Assembly (NCBI RefSeq): GCF_022376445.1
Contig: NW_025954962.1
Location: 62,001-126,000 of the forward strand
Direction of reading: 5' to 3'
DNA from: Fomitopsis serialis
Taxonomy: Eukaryota; Basidiomycota; Agaricomycetes; Polyporales; Fomitopsidaceae
Length of the DNA stretch: 64,000 nucleotides
Positions 24,521-37,967 of this stretch are shown here, one piece after another. Every line of letters starts with the position of its first letter. Positions within the stretch are counted from its first letter, which is position 1. Position numbers and translations under genes: made by a program. Below the pieces are notes generated by a model that saw nothing but the letters and a program-made list of their open reading frames with translations, had not been told where the DNA came from and made no database searches.

Positions 24521-27404
24521 ATGACTGTCCACGCCGTGAATCTTACCCTGCTGAAGCGTGCAAAGAATTCAGTCATTGGCAACCCAACGGCCAAACTTGC
24601 CTTGGCACACGATGATACTTTCATAGCTGCGTAAGTAATCGAGCTATTGTGGGTCGTCCAAATACTTGATGGCATGACAGACTTTTAGACTGTGTCGGCA
24701 ACCCACTCTTTACGGGGGACCCCCAGGCTCTGGCTGCGCACGATGAAGTACGCATAGAGGCAGCGCATGTTATCGCCTCCCTGTCTTACGGTGAGTATCA
24801 TTCGAAGTTTGTGAAGTGGAGGTCAGTAATGATATAGTGCTTATAGGATCCTCGGATGCCCTGCGCACGCTCTTGAGGTTCAATGCACACCAAGCTTTCC
24901 TCTACGCCATCTCAGTTTTCCAGCCCACCGAGCCTCCGAGACTCAAAGCCGCATTCGCGCGTGCGCTGCGAGCTCTTGTTGTGGCGATCGCAGATGCTGT
25001 AGGCCCTTCGCAATGGGGGCTGCGCAATGATGCTCCGGTTGATGTACGGAACGAAGCCAGGATGGCTCTTGACTACCTATTTCAGGTGGGTACTCCCACT
25101 CTTGGCTGTCCGGACACCGGGTGAGCAGAGGAGACATTGGTTACAACACCTCCCGGGCCACCTCGGTGTTTGGCAGCAGCACCACATCGGTTTGAATCAG
25201 ATAGTGCTGACTGTTGACATCAGGTTGACATCCTAGACGTTTACTTGCCCCTCCTCACAGAGCCCTCGCTACAGACAAGCACGCCCATCGCCCAGCTGCT
25301 AGGATCCGCCGTCCGGAATGAGGAGCACCAGGCTGCTATTGCCGACTGGTTACCGCCTGCCGAGCGTTTGAAAGAGGTCAAAGGGAAACGGGGATGGGAG
25401 AAGCTGGACGTCACGAAGTCACCGAGCAGACAAGGAGGCTGGGTGACGCGCCAGCTGGCAGCTCTGTTGCAGAGGAAGGACAGCAAGGTATTGCTCAGCC
25501 GTCTGCACCCAGTGATCATCGCTGATAGTACCGCGATCCAAGGTGCAAGAAGCTGTTCTTGGAGCTATCGCGTGTTTAGCGCGAGACAATCCTACAGTTG
25601 CGGCAGGGTTGGCGAAAGCATCGCCTGACCGAGAAGGTAATGCCTCTTTGCAAAGGCTTCGATTTAACTCACTCACTGCGGCGGCGATTTCAGCAACATT
25701 GACCCTCGTACTTTCCTTCTGTCGGTCGCGTGCCACAGAAGTGCGGCTGTCTGCTTGTCATTGGTAAGAAGTTCATGGCTTCACGTAGCGTCACGCTAGT
25801 ACCTGACGTTCGTCTACAGCGCTACGCAGATCATACGGGCAGGATTCGGGAATTATGCATTGGCCGTGGACGACTCGCCCGTGTTGACCGTGATGTATGC
25901 AGTCAACCACTGCATCGAGTCCGAATCCGAGTCGCCGCACACGAGGACAAAAGCGTGCTTCACGTTATGTAAGTGGAACAGTTTGACAGAGTGGTCGAGA
26001 TCTCGCTTACACCTGCTTTGTAGACAGACTTGTACGAGACAAGAAGGAACTCTGTGACATTGCTGAGCAGCGCGGAGCCCTTGACAAGCTCGCAAAGCTC
26101 ATCAAGAACATAACACCCACGGATCAGAGCCCAGAATGGCAAGAAGACGAGCTCGAGAGCGTATCCTGTCTCCGAGAGGTACGATCTTCCGTGCAAAAGC
26201 TTTGTCCGCCTCCTCACAGCACTCACTCAAGGCTGCTTTCATGGCCATTGCGGCGATCTCGCTCTTCCACGACAAAATCCGTTGCCAGGTGACGGATGGA
26301 CTTGGATTAATACCAGCAATACAGGTATCGCTTTCGCATCCCCACCTTGGAGTTCGTTACGCCGCGTGCCAGTGCGTGCGCTCGATCAGCCGATCAGTCG
26401 CTGTCCTGCGCACGAACATCGTTGATAGTGGGGTGGGCATGGCGGCGTACAGACTGTTCCAGAAGCAAGATGAAGATCGTCAAGTCACATTCGCCGCATC
26501 TTCTGTCGTATGCAACCTTGTCAATGAATGTTCGCCGTTGCGCAACGTGGGTACCGGATCTGTTAATAATATACGTCAGATTGACAAGCGGTCACTGTAG
26601 GTATTGATAGACCAAGGTCTGCTTCCAAGGCTTGTGCAGCTGTTTCACTCAGGCGACTCGAACCTCCGTTTGAACGCGTTGTGGGCCGTCAAGAACCTAC
26701 TATACCATGCTTCTTCGGATGTGAAACGCAGAGTCATGGATGCCATCGGGTGGCATAATTTCGCGATGTCCGTCTATTCCTGCAATTGTATACTCGAAAA
26801 ATGCTAACTTTTGTCCTCCGCAGCTTGCTTATGGATCCGGATCCTACGATTCAGGAGCAGGCCTTCCATGTTACACGCCACATAGCGGATAACACCGATG
26901 ATGTTGAGCTACTCTTCCATGAGCTAGGCTGTGATGTGTTGGGGCTTGTAGCGATGGGCATGCAGTCGGAAAATGATGATGTGTTACACCAAGTACGTGA
27001 AGAATCCTCAACAATTGTATACCCTGACTAATTAATACTGACTTCAGGCTATCTGCGTACTGGCCAACATAGCCAACAGTCCAACGCGACAAGACAGTAT
27101 CCTTGCCAACATGCGGCTTCTAGATTCATTGAAGCAGTGCCTCACGGACAGTAAGGTGGAGGTTCGGCGTCCTGCCGTCGGCTGCATCCTCGAGCTCGTC
27201 AAGGCGAACCCACGCAGCCATAAGGTGTTGCATGATGTCGGCATCGATTCTACCTTACGGCATATTGGCGACTATGCTGGTAGTGCGATGAGTCCAATAG
27301 TAAGGTATCCAGCGGGGCTGAACCTTTCTATGGAAGACGAAGTGAGGGAGAAGGCGCGCGAGGCTTTGCATTGGCTTGAGCACGGCGCGGAGATGTATAT
27401 ATAA
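24521..27404 (+). CDS. GID5: Armadillo-repeat protein, GID/CTLH ubiquitin ligase subunit (Vid28/ARMC8)
   Basis: ARMC8/Gid5 links the substrate receptor Gid4 to the GID E3 ligase, which degrades gluconeogenic enzymes in yeast. The chosen start at 24521 gives MTVHAVNLTLLKRAKNSVIG. Many short exons then build ARM repeats: RIEAAHVIASLSYGSSDALR, VQEAVLGAIACLARDNPTVA, LSHPHLGVRYAACQCVRSIS, LFHSGDSNLRLNALWAVKNL, AICVLANIANSPTRQDSILA and VEVRRPAVGCILELVKANPR. The C-terminus EKAREALHWLEHGAEMYI ends at 27404. The order and spacing of repeats match ARMC8-like proteins better than importin alpha. All joins keep frame. Confidence 0.85.
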
Positions 27405-27666
27405 TGCAGCGCTACGTCCGCTGTAATTAATCGGATGTTATGTACACTTGCTATCTAGCTGTCCAAATATGCTGTTCTATCATGTAGCTGTACTACCTAT
27501 CTCGCGATGCTAGTATCCAGAGGATCGAGAAACGGGTCTTTAAGCGCCCGTTTCGCACCACGATCACCCTTCACTCATTCGCCCCGGTCCATAGAGCCTC
27601 ACCTGCAGATTATCCTACCGACCGCCGTTCGAAGAGTGTGCTAACGCGCATGGGGCGGGAGAGACT

Positions 27667-30600
27667 ATGAAGCGCATCTCTATCCGACGCACACAACCCC
27701 GTTGGCGTACAGGACCCAAACGGACATTCGCCACGCTTGAGGTACTTCGGAATACAGGACCCGTAGACATCCACCCAGAGATCCAGGACGCTCTTGCAAC
27801 GAAGAAGCCAGTTGTGGCACTAGAAACGACCATTGTCACCCATGGGATGCCTCAGCCTGTAAACCTGCAGACGGCCCAGTCGGTGGAGAACGTTGTTCGG
27901 AGTACAGGTGCAGTTCCAGCAACCATAGGCATCATCGAGGGTCGGGTGAAGATAGGGCTTGAGCCGCGCGAGCTTGAGTATCTGGCGGATGTGAAGAACA
28001 ACCCGTCCATAGCCAAAATATCGAGACGTGATATAGGACCTGCTATCGCCCAAAAGAGAGACGGTGTGAGTTCCATCGTGGATGGACTAGTACTGCTCTC
28101 CAACCCGTCTGACAAGCGCAGGGAACGACATGCAGCGCGACGTTGATTTTTGCAGCGTTGGCTGGTATCAAGGTCTGTCAATGGTTTAGCCATCTACTCC
28201 AGCCAGCTCAAGTATGTGCGGATTTAGGTCTTCGCAACCGGAGGGTACATGGGCCTCTCATTTGCATCTCTACCCATGCTGAGGATGATGTAGTCTAGGA
28301 GGGGTACATCGCGGAGGCGAACAGTGTGAGCATCATACGGTCATTCCCCTTGCGTTCTCCCCTCACATCATCTGTCTGCGCAGCTATGGATGTGTCCGCG
28401 GATCTGCATGAGCTCACGAGATGTCCTGTCGGGCTTGTGTCTGCCGGAGTGAAGTCGATCTTGGATATCGGACGGTGAGCCGACATCCCACGCTCCATAC
28501 CCCCTCATCCTGAATCACGCATACCTCAGAACGTTGGAGTATCTTGTCAGTTCGTCTCATTGAGTGTATGTTGCACGCGTAGCTGATGTCCTTCAGGAAA
28601 CGCTTGGTGTACCGGTCTTATCCTACGGTGACACCAACGACTTCCCAGCGTTCTACAGCAGACGTAGCGGCTTTAAGGTATGTTTGCGACCCGCTCCGTA
28701 TAACTAATGAATCTCACTTTATACGTCTCAAGAGTCCTTGGAGAATAGATGATCCTATTACTGCTGCGCGAGTCCTCTGTATGCATACAGCGGCTGTTTG
28801 TGTGGTCCAGGCTAACACTCATTTAGTCACACAGGACCACTTAGGCATGAAGAATGGAGTGCTCTTCGGTGTTCCTATACCAGAACAATATCAGGCGATC
28901 GGCGAGAAGCTCCAAGAGTCCGTCGAGCAAGCAGTGAGGGAATCAGAGGAGAATGGTGTCAGCAAACTTGGGAAGGAAGCAACACCGTGGCTTCTCAAAC
29001 GAGTAGGCGAGCTGACAGCAGGAAGATCCCTAACCAGTAGTGCGTCGAATCGCCGCTGGACCGCTGCGTGCTCATCAGAGTATGACTAACAGACGTTGCA
29101 CTAATTGAGAACACTGCACTCATCGGTGCGTGCTGTGATGTTGAGAACCGGTGTGTTTGGTCTGAAGGCGTCCAGGTGGTCAAATTGCAGTTGCTTATGC
29201 AGAGCTAGCGAGTCAGGAGCCGCGCCAGACGTCTGAGAAGGTGTGTCCCGCATCGAACTTTCCTCGGTCACACACCTAATCACCAACGAAACTCGGAAGC
29301 TTTATCCCTCCCTTATTCCCCAGCCCACGGCTCCGGTAGAGATAAAGTCTCAAAATTCTCTGACTGTGGGTCACCCACCCGTCTTGTGTCCACACAATGT
29401 TCACTCACCACATCACAAGCAGCCTGAGGCTGCACTGGCTATCTTCGGGTGCGCTGCTGTAGACATTACTGCTCAGGCAGACCCTTCTATTGCAAACACT
29501 TCCATCGCCGTTCATAGCACGGTTCCGGGTAGCATATCCCTGACACTGGGCGGTGTTGCACGCAATCTCGCTGAAGCCGCACACCGGGTGCTCGAGTCGC
29601 AGTCTCCTGACAGCGCGAAGTCCGTCGTCTTGGTGTCTGCCGTTGGATGCGATGCATTCGGTCGACTGCTCGTCAATGAGACGGAAAGTATGGGAATGCG
29701 AACGGACGGACTGGTTACTTTGGATGGGGCACGCTCTGCCATCTGCAACATGGTGCTGGACAGCACTGGAGGTCTGACAACCGGTGTTGCAGACACGGAC
29801 ATCACGTTGTCATTAGATCGAGAAGCGGTGCGTGAACCGTTTATGTGAAGATCCGTCTTGTGTTCATAGTTGTGTTCCCAGACTCGAGAAGCACTGCGCA
29901 AACACCGGCCTCGTCTCGTTGCGATTGATGGCAATCTGTCGCCGGAGACAGTCACAACGCTAGTGGATGCATGCCACCAGGACGATATAGCGAGTGCGTT
30001 TAGTATCACCGGCTGACTGGAAGATGGTTACTCACTGCTTCTTAGCCTTCTAGTGAGTATCAATGCCTTGTACTGATCGCCGTGTTCACGGAAGGTATAT
30101 TCTTACACAGCGAACCGACATCGGTCCCCAAGTCAATCAACATATTCCCTGCTATCGCAGCATCCCTCGGCCACGCTGACACAACATCCTCAGCCATCTC
30201 ATATGCAGCGCCAAACATACTGGAACTCGCGCGCATGTACGAGGAGGCTGTTGCCGGAAAGCTCGAGCTGACCGCTCATAGCCACTGGTGGAAGGTGGTC
30301 GACGACATGGCCGTCGGTTCTGAATTCCGCATGGACTTGCAACAGCTGGCACGACTAGATGCATGCACACACGACCGTGCTAAGGGTACACTATCATTTC
30401 TAGTCGACAAAGGCATAGCCCAAATGGCCATCCATCTCCTTCCCTTCTTCCAACACCTCATCATCAAGTGCGGCGACCGCGGCGTCATCACCGTCTTCCG
30501 TATAACCGGGGAGCAGGCGAAATCGTCGTCGTGGATGCAGGAACGTACCAACGTGCACAAGCGTTGTGTCGTTGGCAAGAGCAGGGAAGGGGCCGGCGTT

Positions 30601-30855
30601 ACTGTGCTGAAGCACTACCCCGCCCTGATTGTGCCCAGCGAGAAGATCGTCAACGTGACGGGCGCAGGCGACTCCTTCGTAGGCACTACATTGGCTACGT
30701 TGGTGCACAAGCCAACTGTCTTCCACGACCCGGACTCGTTAGACGAGCTTATGGCACAAGCGCAGAAAGCCGCGGTACTCACATTACAGAGCCAGCATGC
30801 GGTCTCGCCCCTCCTTTCCAAACTGTACCGTACACATCTGCCTGAGCTAATGTAG
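27667..30855 (+). CDS. Bifunctional pseudouridine-5'-phosphate glycosidase / pseudouridine kinase
   Basis: This fused enzyme degrades pseudouridine: a PfkB-type kinase phosphorylates it and the PsuG domain splits it to uracil and ribose-5-phosphate. The PsuG half starts at 27667 with a possible mitochondrial leader, then VVALETTIVTHGMPQPVN (catalytic Glu), TIGIIEGRVKIGLEP, GTTCSATLIFAALAGIK, FATGGLGGVHRGGEQSMD (metal site) and PVGLVSAGVKSILDIGRTL. Two very small exons (28228-28244 and 28294-28325) encode the metal loop. The kinase half begins near 29400 with AALAIFGCAAVDI and GGVARNLAEAAHRV. It includes PRLVAIDGNLSPETV and the anion-hole motif NVTGAGDSFVGTTLA, and ends at 30855. Such fusions are usual in fungi and animals. 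Confidence 0.93.
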
Positions 30856-30895
30856 TTCCCGATGCCCTCTCCCTCAGATTCGTTGTTACTATGCT

Positions 30896-33507
30896 TCATT
30901 TATGGACCGAAGGCAAGGGTCCGACTTGCACATACTGTCTTGCGACTCTCAGTCTCTCTTTAGCGTCGGCAGTTTGAGCACGCTGTTGAGCCTTCAGTTT
31001 CTTCTCGTAGCGTGTCTATCAAGTTGAATGAGGATCCCACTGCTTGAGCCTATGCAACGAGCATACCTGGGCACCGTGCTTCAGACGAGAAATAATGTTC
31101 GCAGCTTCTCCCTTGGTCATTTTGTCGATACGATTCTTGCTCCGCCCTTCGGGGTCCAACAACCCAGGTCGTGCCTTCCAACGTTTCCTGACCATGGCTT
31201 TCTGGCTGTCCGTTGCAGGCTCACGACGCCAACGAGCATTCCGTCTTAATCTGCAGCAACGTTCAGCCAAGGATTTGCCTGTCGTGGATCATCACATACC
31301 CCGTCGCACTAGGTCCCTTGACCACACTTTGCACTGCAAAGGTGTCGGCGCCACGGATCGCTTCGGCCAATGTCTGCGCTCTGAGGACTTCCCTGCTCCT
31401 CTGGTAAGGAGAGATCTTCAACATGAAGGCAGTAGCCATCGAGACCGTGCGGGGCGTGAAGTTGACCACATATTGAGGTTCCTCCCCTGTGTCATGATAG
31501 GAATCAGCCAACTCCTGTCGCCTTAGGTGGTGAGTGACCAACCGTCGTTGCCCTCCTGCTTCTCGAGGCGTATGAAGCCTTCACTGAGGCATTGCAAAAC
31601 ATACACATCGTTACCGCAACCAACCCAAGCTAGCTGGCTCAATCGGCGAATGTGAGGGGCGCCGAACGCGTGGTCGACGAACGAGAATGGGTCTTCGTAG
31701 TCAACGTACGTGATGGACTTCGGATCCGGTACGTCGCTGGTACTTTGAGGCGGCTTCTCGCCTTCTTCGAGGGTGCGCTGGGCAGCCCGCTCCTCGAGCG
31801 AGGTGAGACTTTCGTCTACCGGCGGGTCGATTAACAATTGGACTGCTAGTAACCGACAACCTCACCATCGATGATTTCCGATGGGTCAAGGCCCAGCAGC
31901 GTAGGCAGGGAGACGACTCCCGATACACGGTTCTGCGAGTCCACGAAGTCGATTATCCTGCAGTCTTGCTTGCCGGTATCGGGCGAAAGCCTCATGCCTC
32001 GTCCAATCTAGTTAGCGGCGCTGGCTCAGTGACTAACAGCATGGCAGTCAGTTTGAATGTACCATCTGGGCAAAGACATTGCGGGAACGAGTAGGTCTCG
32101 CGACGATGACGCAGTCGATGTTGGGAATGTCAGCTCCTTCTGTCAATACAGCTTACACGAAGAGGCGATTTAGATAACGCATAAATGTGTACTGGTAATC
32201 GACGCACCACAGTTGATGAGGACAGGGAACTCGCCCTTCCTGAACGATTCTACAAGGGCACGCCGTTCACTTGCCGGCGTCCTCGAATACACATATCGCG
32301 CGTCGATGCCGGCTGTCCGGAAGGCCTCCGTGAGGTGGTGTACATGCGCCAGGTTCACGCAAAAAATCAGAGTGGACTTCCGTTCGGAGGCACGGTCGAG
32401 CCATGTCTGCACTACCACCTTGTTGATCGTCGGCGTGTTGATGACATGCGCTAGGCTGGTAGGGTTGAAGTCGCCAGTATGCGAATTGATGGTCACCTCG
32501 CTGAGGTCAATGTTGGCACGAACGCAAGTGAACTGGACATTGCACAACCTTCAGCATGGTCAGCATCGATATTTGGCATATGACAGGGAAGCTATGCGCA
32601 CCACTGCTCTTTGATCATGTCCAAGAAGTCTCGGTGGTAGACGATCTGCTCGAAGACGGACCCAAGGGCAAGTCCGTCATGTCGGCTGAACGTCGCCGAG
32701 AAACCCAGGACCGCGATCGAGTGTTTGACATCAGGAGCTCGGAATTCCTCGTCCGGGTGGCGAATTGCAGGATGGAAGTGCGACAGTATGCGCCGGTACC
32801 TGCAGGCGTTCGCAAATGAGAGTCGCGTGAAGAGAAGCCTCAGGCTGGGTGCTCACGAAGGTGCAGCTGCGTGGTGCGCCTCGTCGATGATGACCGCCTT
32901 GATCCCATTGGGATTGAACTTCGCCAGTCTGTTCTGCCGGAGAAGAGTCTGGTACGTCGCGACAGTGCTGCACCCATGCCAAGACGTACAATGCATGCTC
33001 TCGTGAGCCCAATACTACATGTAACTATGCAGCCGTGAACACGTACAGGTCTGCATCTCCGGAAGCATGGTACTTCGCCCCCTGCTCTATCTCAACGCTC
33101 CACTCCGGATGCAGCTTCTCAGCCTGAGCAGCGGCCTGCCTGGCAAGCTCTACACTGTTCACGACGACCAAGGCCCGCCTCGCACCCGGGTTTTCGGGCG
33201 GTGAATTTATACGATCCAGCAGCGAGATGAAGACAGTCGTCTTCCCTGAACCAGTAGGAAGCGAGACACCGATGCGAGAAGAGCCGGATGTGAGGGCATT
33301 GAGGCAGGCGTCGATGGAAGCCTGCTGATAGGGGCGTAGCACTACTGAGTTGTTTGCAGAGACACTGTAGAATCGTTGCTGGGCACTAATCCCCATCCAG
33401 AGTCGTCGAACCAAGCATAGCATTGAACGATGGGAGCAGGATGCAAGCCTCTGCGTCACGATCGACACTGAAGCTCTGCGCAATTGGATGCAACTGTGCA
33501 AGGACAC
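30896..33507 (-). CDS. IRC3: Mitochondrial DEAH-box DNA helicase Irc3
   Basis: Irc3 is a superfamily 2 helicase that maintains mitochondrial DNA in yeast, acting on branched molecules. The start at 33507 gives a basic, Ser/Arg-rich leader suited to mitochondrial import. Then come [20 protein letters not shown] (Q-motif region), [19 protein letters not shown] (Walker A) and, across introns, [15 protein letters not shown] (DEAH), [40 protein letters not shown] and [24 protein letters not shown] coding (motif VI). The C-terminal extension runs through [20 protein letters not shown] and [17 protein letters not shown], and a last exon ends at 30896. The stop lies only 40 bases from the stop of the convergent pseudouridine gene. 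Confidence 0.9.
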
Positions 33508-33756
33508 ATTCCAAACATCGCGTGTACCGTTATTCGCTCACCAAGCCCACATCACCAAACTTCTCACTTCATCGCACATGGACCGCGGTAGGATATCGTC
33601 GTTTCGTGCCTACTACGCAAACACGAGAAGTATTCTCTGCCCAGTGAGGCGGCGCTCAATACCGGCAGATGAATATAACCAGAGTATCTAATGTGTATGG
33701 TCGTGCGAGCAGAATAAGTGAAGCTACTACGGTAATGTCCAACACCGTCCCCACGC

Positions 33757-35051
33757 TTAGCCAGAGCCACCAGAGTAGACCTTGCCGAACATGACCTCCT
33801 GGAGCTTGTCGTAGAGCGAAAGCACACCAGCACCAGCAACACCACGGAGGATGTTGGCACCAGCACCCTTGAAGAGCGACTTGGTACCCTCCTTGGCGAC
33901 GATCTGCGCACCTGCGTCGAACATCGACTTGTAGTGGGTCGTCGAGCCGGAGGTCATCATCATACGACGACTACGAGAATAATCAGACAGGCCTGTTAAG
34001 GGTTTACTGTGCACAAACTCACCGAATAGTATCCAGAGGGTAAGAAGCAAGACCAGCACCAGTGGTGACACCCCAACCAAGGGCGAAAGAGGCCAGGAAG
34101 GAACCCTCGAGGGCACCAACAAGGACGACAGGCTCTGAGACATCCAGTCAGCAATCTACGTATGAGCAACACAAGTAAATCAAACGCACTGAGTGAGTCG
34201 TAGACACCAAAGTAGAGACCACGGTACACAATGATACCGACCACGGACGGGACGAAGCCACGGTAAAGACCAGCAACACCATCAGAGGCAAGAGTCTTCT
34301 TGTAGACATCGACCAGACCGTTGAACTGACGAGCTCCTCCACCCTTCGCCGACTTAGCATCGTTGGCAAGACGGGTACGGGCGTAGTCGAGCGAGTACAC
34401 GAAGAGCAGCGATGTGGCACCAGCAGCACCACCGGACGCGAGGTTACCACCAAACCACCTCCAGTAGCCCTCGGAGCGCTTGAACGAAAACAAGGACTTG
34501 AAGTAATCCTCTGCATGTAACGTCAGACGGATTCCGATCAAAGATGCGCAGAAACTTACTGAACGCAAAGTTCAGCGCCTGCGTAGGGAAGTACCGGATG
34601 ACGTTGGCAGTGTTACCACGCCAGAGGGAGACGAGACCCTCATCCTTGTACGTCCTCGCAAAGCAGTCGGCGATACCCTTGTAGGGGGTAGCCAGGCGAC
34701 CCTGCTTGATCTAAAAGGAAAGGTCAGAAGGCCATCACCACAACGAGGCGCACACAGTATCCTACCATCTCATCCTGATTCTGGACAAGGAGCTTGATAC
34801 GCTCGATGGGCGCAGCGGACGTCTTCGCGACGGCCTGGATAACAAACTCGCGTTAAAAGGCAACACAATGACAGTGAATGCAAAGTACACACAGCTGAGA
34901 CACCACCCATCATGAAATCGGCTGTGAAAACATGCCAGGTCAGCAAAAGATTACGACGCGCGTGCCGTGCCCACGACGAGCGACGCAGCGAAGGACGGGG
35001 CCACGCACCGGCGAACTCCTTGGGGGTCTTGGACTTTTTGGTCGACGCCAT
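33757..35051 (-). CDS. AAC: Mitochondrial ADP/ATP carrier
   Basis: This inner-membrane carrier exchanges cytosolic ADP for matrix ATP. Exon 1 starts at 35051 with [14 protein letters not shown] and continues [29 protein letters not shown] (first Px[DE]xx[RK] signature) and [20 protein letters not shown]. The second repeat includes [37 protein letters not shown] and [20 protein letters not shown]. The third repeat has the diagnostic RRRMMM sequence, formed across a splice junction, then [20 protein letters not shown]. It ends at 33757. About six short introns are present. The codon choice looks biased to C-ending codons, as expected for an abundant protein. Confidence 0.97.
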
Positions 35052-35524
35052 TGCGACGGAGAAAAACCGAGGAAGGGAGGGACTGAGTGGAGGTGGTAGA
35101 CGAGTTGAGGGAGAGAAAAATGGCGTGCGACCGCTCAAGTACGATTCCGGCAGCTGCCGGAGCTTGCCGGCACGGGGACCCCGGCCTGCACCGAGTCGCT
35201 GCGCTGGTCGGTCCGTTCGGCGCATCGCTGCCGGCCAATGGGAGCCCGCTACGTCTGCAGCCACCGTCCAATCGACACTGGCCATCGCACAGGCACCGCC
35301 CCGAGGCCACCCTTCCGCGCACGCCGGACACGCGCACCGACGTCCACTAAGTACGCGCGCACGAGCAGTCTCAAAATCTTTCAGCGATATTCCACCATGA
35401 ACATTACGACGTCCACGCGTCTGAAAAACTAGGCTGTAATACACAGGGATAGACAGTAAACTACGACCCTACAAACCGAAGAAACGCGGTACAGTATGAG
35501 TTACTATCGAATCGAGAATGCCCG
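35052..35524. other. AAC promoter / SUMO ligase 3' flank
   Basis: About 470 bases between two minus-strand genes. The stretch next to the carrier start is GC-rich. No coding signal is supported on either strand. Confidence 0.5.
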
Positions 35525-37967
35525 CTAAAGCCAATCTGGCGATCCCGGCGCGTACTGAGGCGGTCGACGTGCAGAAGCAGACGCGGGGGGAGGAGCATGA
35601 TAACCAGGGTACGGGCTAGAGGGCGCGTACGACGACGCATAACGCGCCGAGACAGATGAGCCGTTCGCGACCGGTCGCGGAGGCAAGGCCGCTGGATAGC
35701 TCCAGTTAGACGACCCACTGGTGACGCTCGCTGGCGGGGATGAGGCTTCCGACCGGGATTTCTTCCAGATCTGCTCTGTAGGCGAGGGCAGTTGGTCATC
35801 TGGCACCTTCCTCTTCTTCGCCGGAGGAGGGGGTTCATCGTCGTCCGAATCCAGCGTCAAGTCAATGACGTCCGCCGGGACAGTCTTCAAAGACGACGCG
35901 TGTAGCTCGTTTGACGGGGACAACTCCCTCTTCACCCGGCCTTCATCCTCGTCGTCGGAGTCCAGGATCACAATCTCGGCGTCACTTGGTGGGGGCTGGC
36001 CATGTCCGTTGGTACCCTTCGCTGTTGGTTTTGGCGGTGATCGAGGAGCGGTGGGTACGGCAGCCTGAACAGGTGGAATAGGCTTGGTTTCTGGATGGGA
36101 TGCCTTCCACTCCGCAGACCCATACTTGTTGTCCTCGGAATGCCACTGACCATCTGCTTCCACTATCACGTCCTCCAACTCTTCGGATGTCGAACGCAGG
36201 ATCTCGTCGAAGTATCTGTTCAAGGCGTGGCTCAGCAATGAACATGAAATATGTCGCTTACAGGCACATACCCATCGACTATCAGATCATCTACGTTGAG
36301 AACTCTATCGCAGACAGGACACATCCATGTCGTCGTCTGTTCCATGACGGAATACCATGAGAACGCATCGAAACATTGCGAATGAACACATTTCGATGAC
36401 CGACAAGGCGTCGATATGCGCATATAACTCAGCTGTCAATCTTGTGAGGGGATGTAGGCGGGGAAGAAATGATCGTCGTACTTACCGGACACTTGAGTGA
36501 CATCTTTTGATGACCTGCGACGATATCGTCATCTGCATTGGCTGCCTGATTCACTGCGCATAGTGTCTCAATGAGAATGTGTAAAGCAGGGAAATACAAC
36601 TACATACTCTTTTCAAATATCTCTTGGCTGCTCTTGTACTTGCCCTTCTTGAGCCGATCAATCAGCTGTTCGACGGTAGTGGTTTCCACCAACATGATCG
36701 CAAGATAATATTTCTGAGACTCGCCTTAGTATCAGCTAGAGATATGGAACTATAAGTGATGTCGACGTACCTTGTTGTAAACTGGCTGCTGGCTGTTGAC
36801 ATAGACCATTTCAATGCGATTTGATGCGCCGTTCTGCGTGCGCAGATTTTTCATGATATCTGGCGGTGGAGCAGTCCCCGGCTTCTTCTTCATGCCCTTC
36901 AGGTTTGCAGTCAACGCCACGCCGTTCACCCTGACTTCGCAAGTCGGTGGAAATTCGATGAGACATGGATTGGTGGATGACCGGAAAGCCGAGGGAGAGT
37001 AGTGCTGGGAGGATGTGCAGTAGAGACGGAGCTGATACTTCGGACTACAATCGCAATCAGTGCCGCCGGACATCGGCGCCACTGGGGACCCACCTTGTCG
37101 AGTTCAATTTTGCAAGAATGTCATTGGTGATGGTGAAGTTCAAAGACTGTTGCTTCCGGTCCATTGAGCTCGTGGATTCTATGCTGGGTTATCGATCACG
37201 CGTTCCGTTGAGAGTCTCATAACATACCTGGGCATTCTACGATAGCTGAGACGGCCCGCTCCACTTTGAAGAAGGGAGAAGGGCTGAATTTGATTGCTGT
37301 GCAAACTGTGTGAGACGGTGCAGCTGCCGTATCAAGCGCATCGAACGAACCTAGAGGTGGGACGGCCGCGGCGGCGGGTGTGGATGGCGCGGGTACGTTG
37401 GGTCGACGCGGAGGTGCATAAGGATCGTAACGCGGGATGGTACCAGAGCTAGAAGAAGAGCCAGATGGGTAACTGCTATGACTTCCGCCTACTGGATATG
37501 CATGGCTCGACGGAGCGGCAGAGTATGAATGCTCGGCTGACCGTTGCGGTGTGTAGCTAAGCGAACCGGTTCGAGTCAGTAAGAGGCGAGAAGTTGGGAG
37601 CTCACCGACGCGGAGCGCACTGAAAGGAGCATTCGAGTAGGGGAGCACACTCACCAGCCGGCAGTCCGTACTTGGTTGATAATCGCCCGTCCCTTCACCC
37701 ACTTGTCTACACTGTTGTTCGCCCTCCATCCTTCCATTTCTCGCGTAATGCGGTCAATGAGGTCCTGTTTCTTGCCCGACTTTGTGCAGTTGGCTAGGCA
37801 CTCCTCGTTAAAGCCGGTGAGGATCTGTTTGAGACGCTCAACGGTGTTCGACTTGACGTTGTGTCGCAAAGCCTGTGGGCCACCGCCGTCCTTAGGTGAG
37901 CGCGATCGGAGAAGGGATCTGAGAATAAACATACGTCAAAGTCAGACCAAACGTTCGTGCTGGCCAT
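35525..37967 (-). CDS. SIZ1: SIZ/PIAS-type E3 SUMO ligase
   Basis: SIZ/PIAS proteins move SUMO from Ubc9 to nuclear substrates. The start at 37967 (MASTNVWSDFD) splices to ALRHNVKSNTVERLKQILTG and SGKKQDLIDRITREMEGWR, an N-terminal SAP-like DNA-binding motif. A Ser/Pro-rich linker and the PINIT region follow (PPTCEVRVNGVALTANLKGM, 36750-37082). The SP-RING is at 36232-36440: CRSSKCVHSQCFDAF then TTTWMCPVCDRVLNVDDLIV, with the Cys-His-Cys ligand order intact. The acidic C-terminal exon carries two SUMO-interacting motifs, AEIVILDSDDEDE and DVIDLTLDSDDDE, and a basic KKRK stretch, ending at 35525. Confidence 0.92.
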
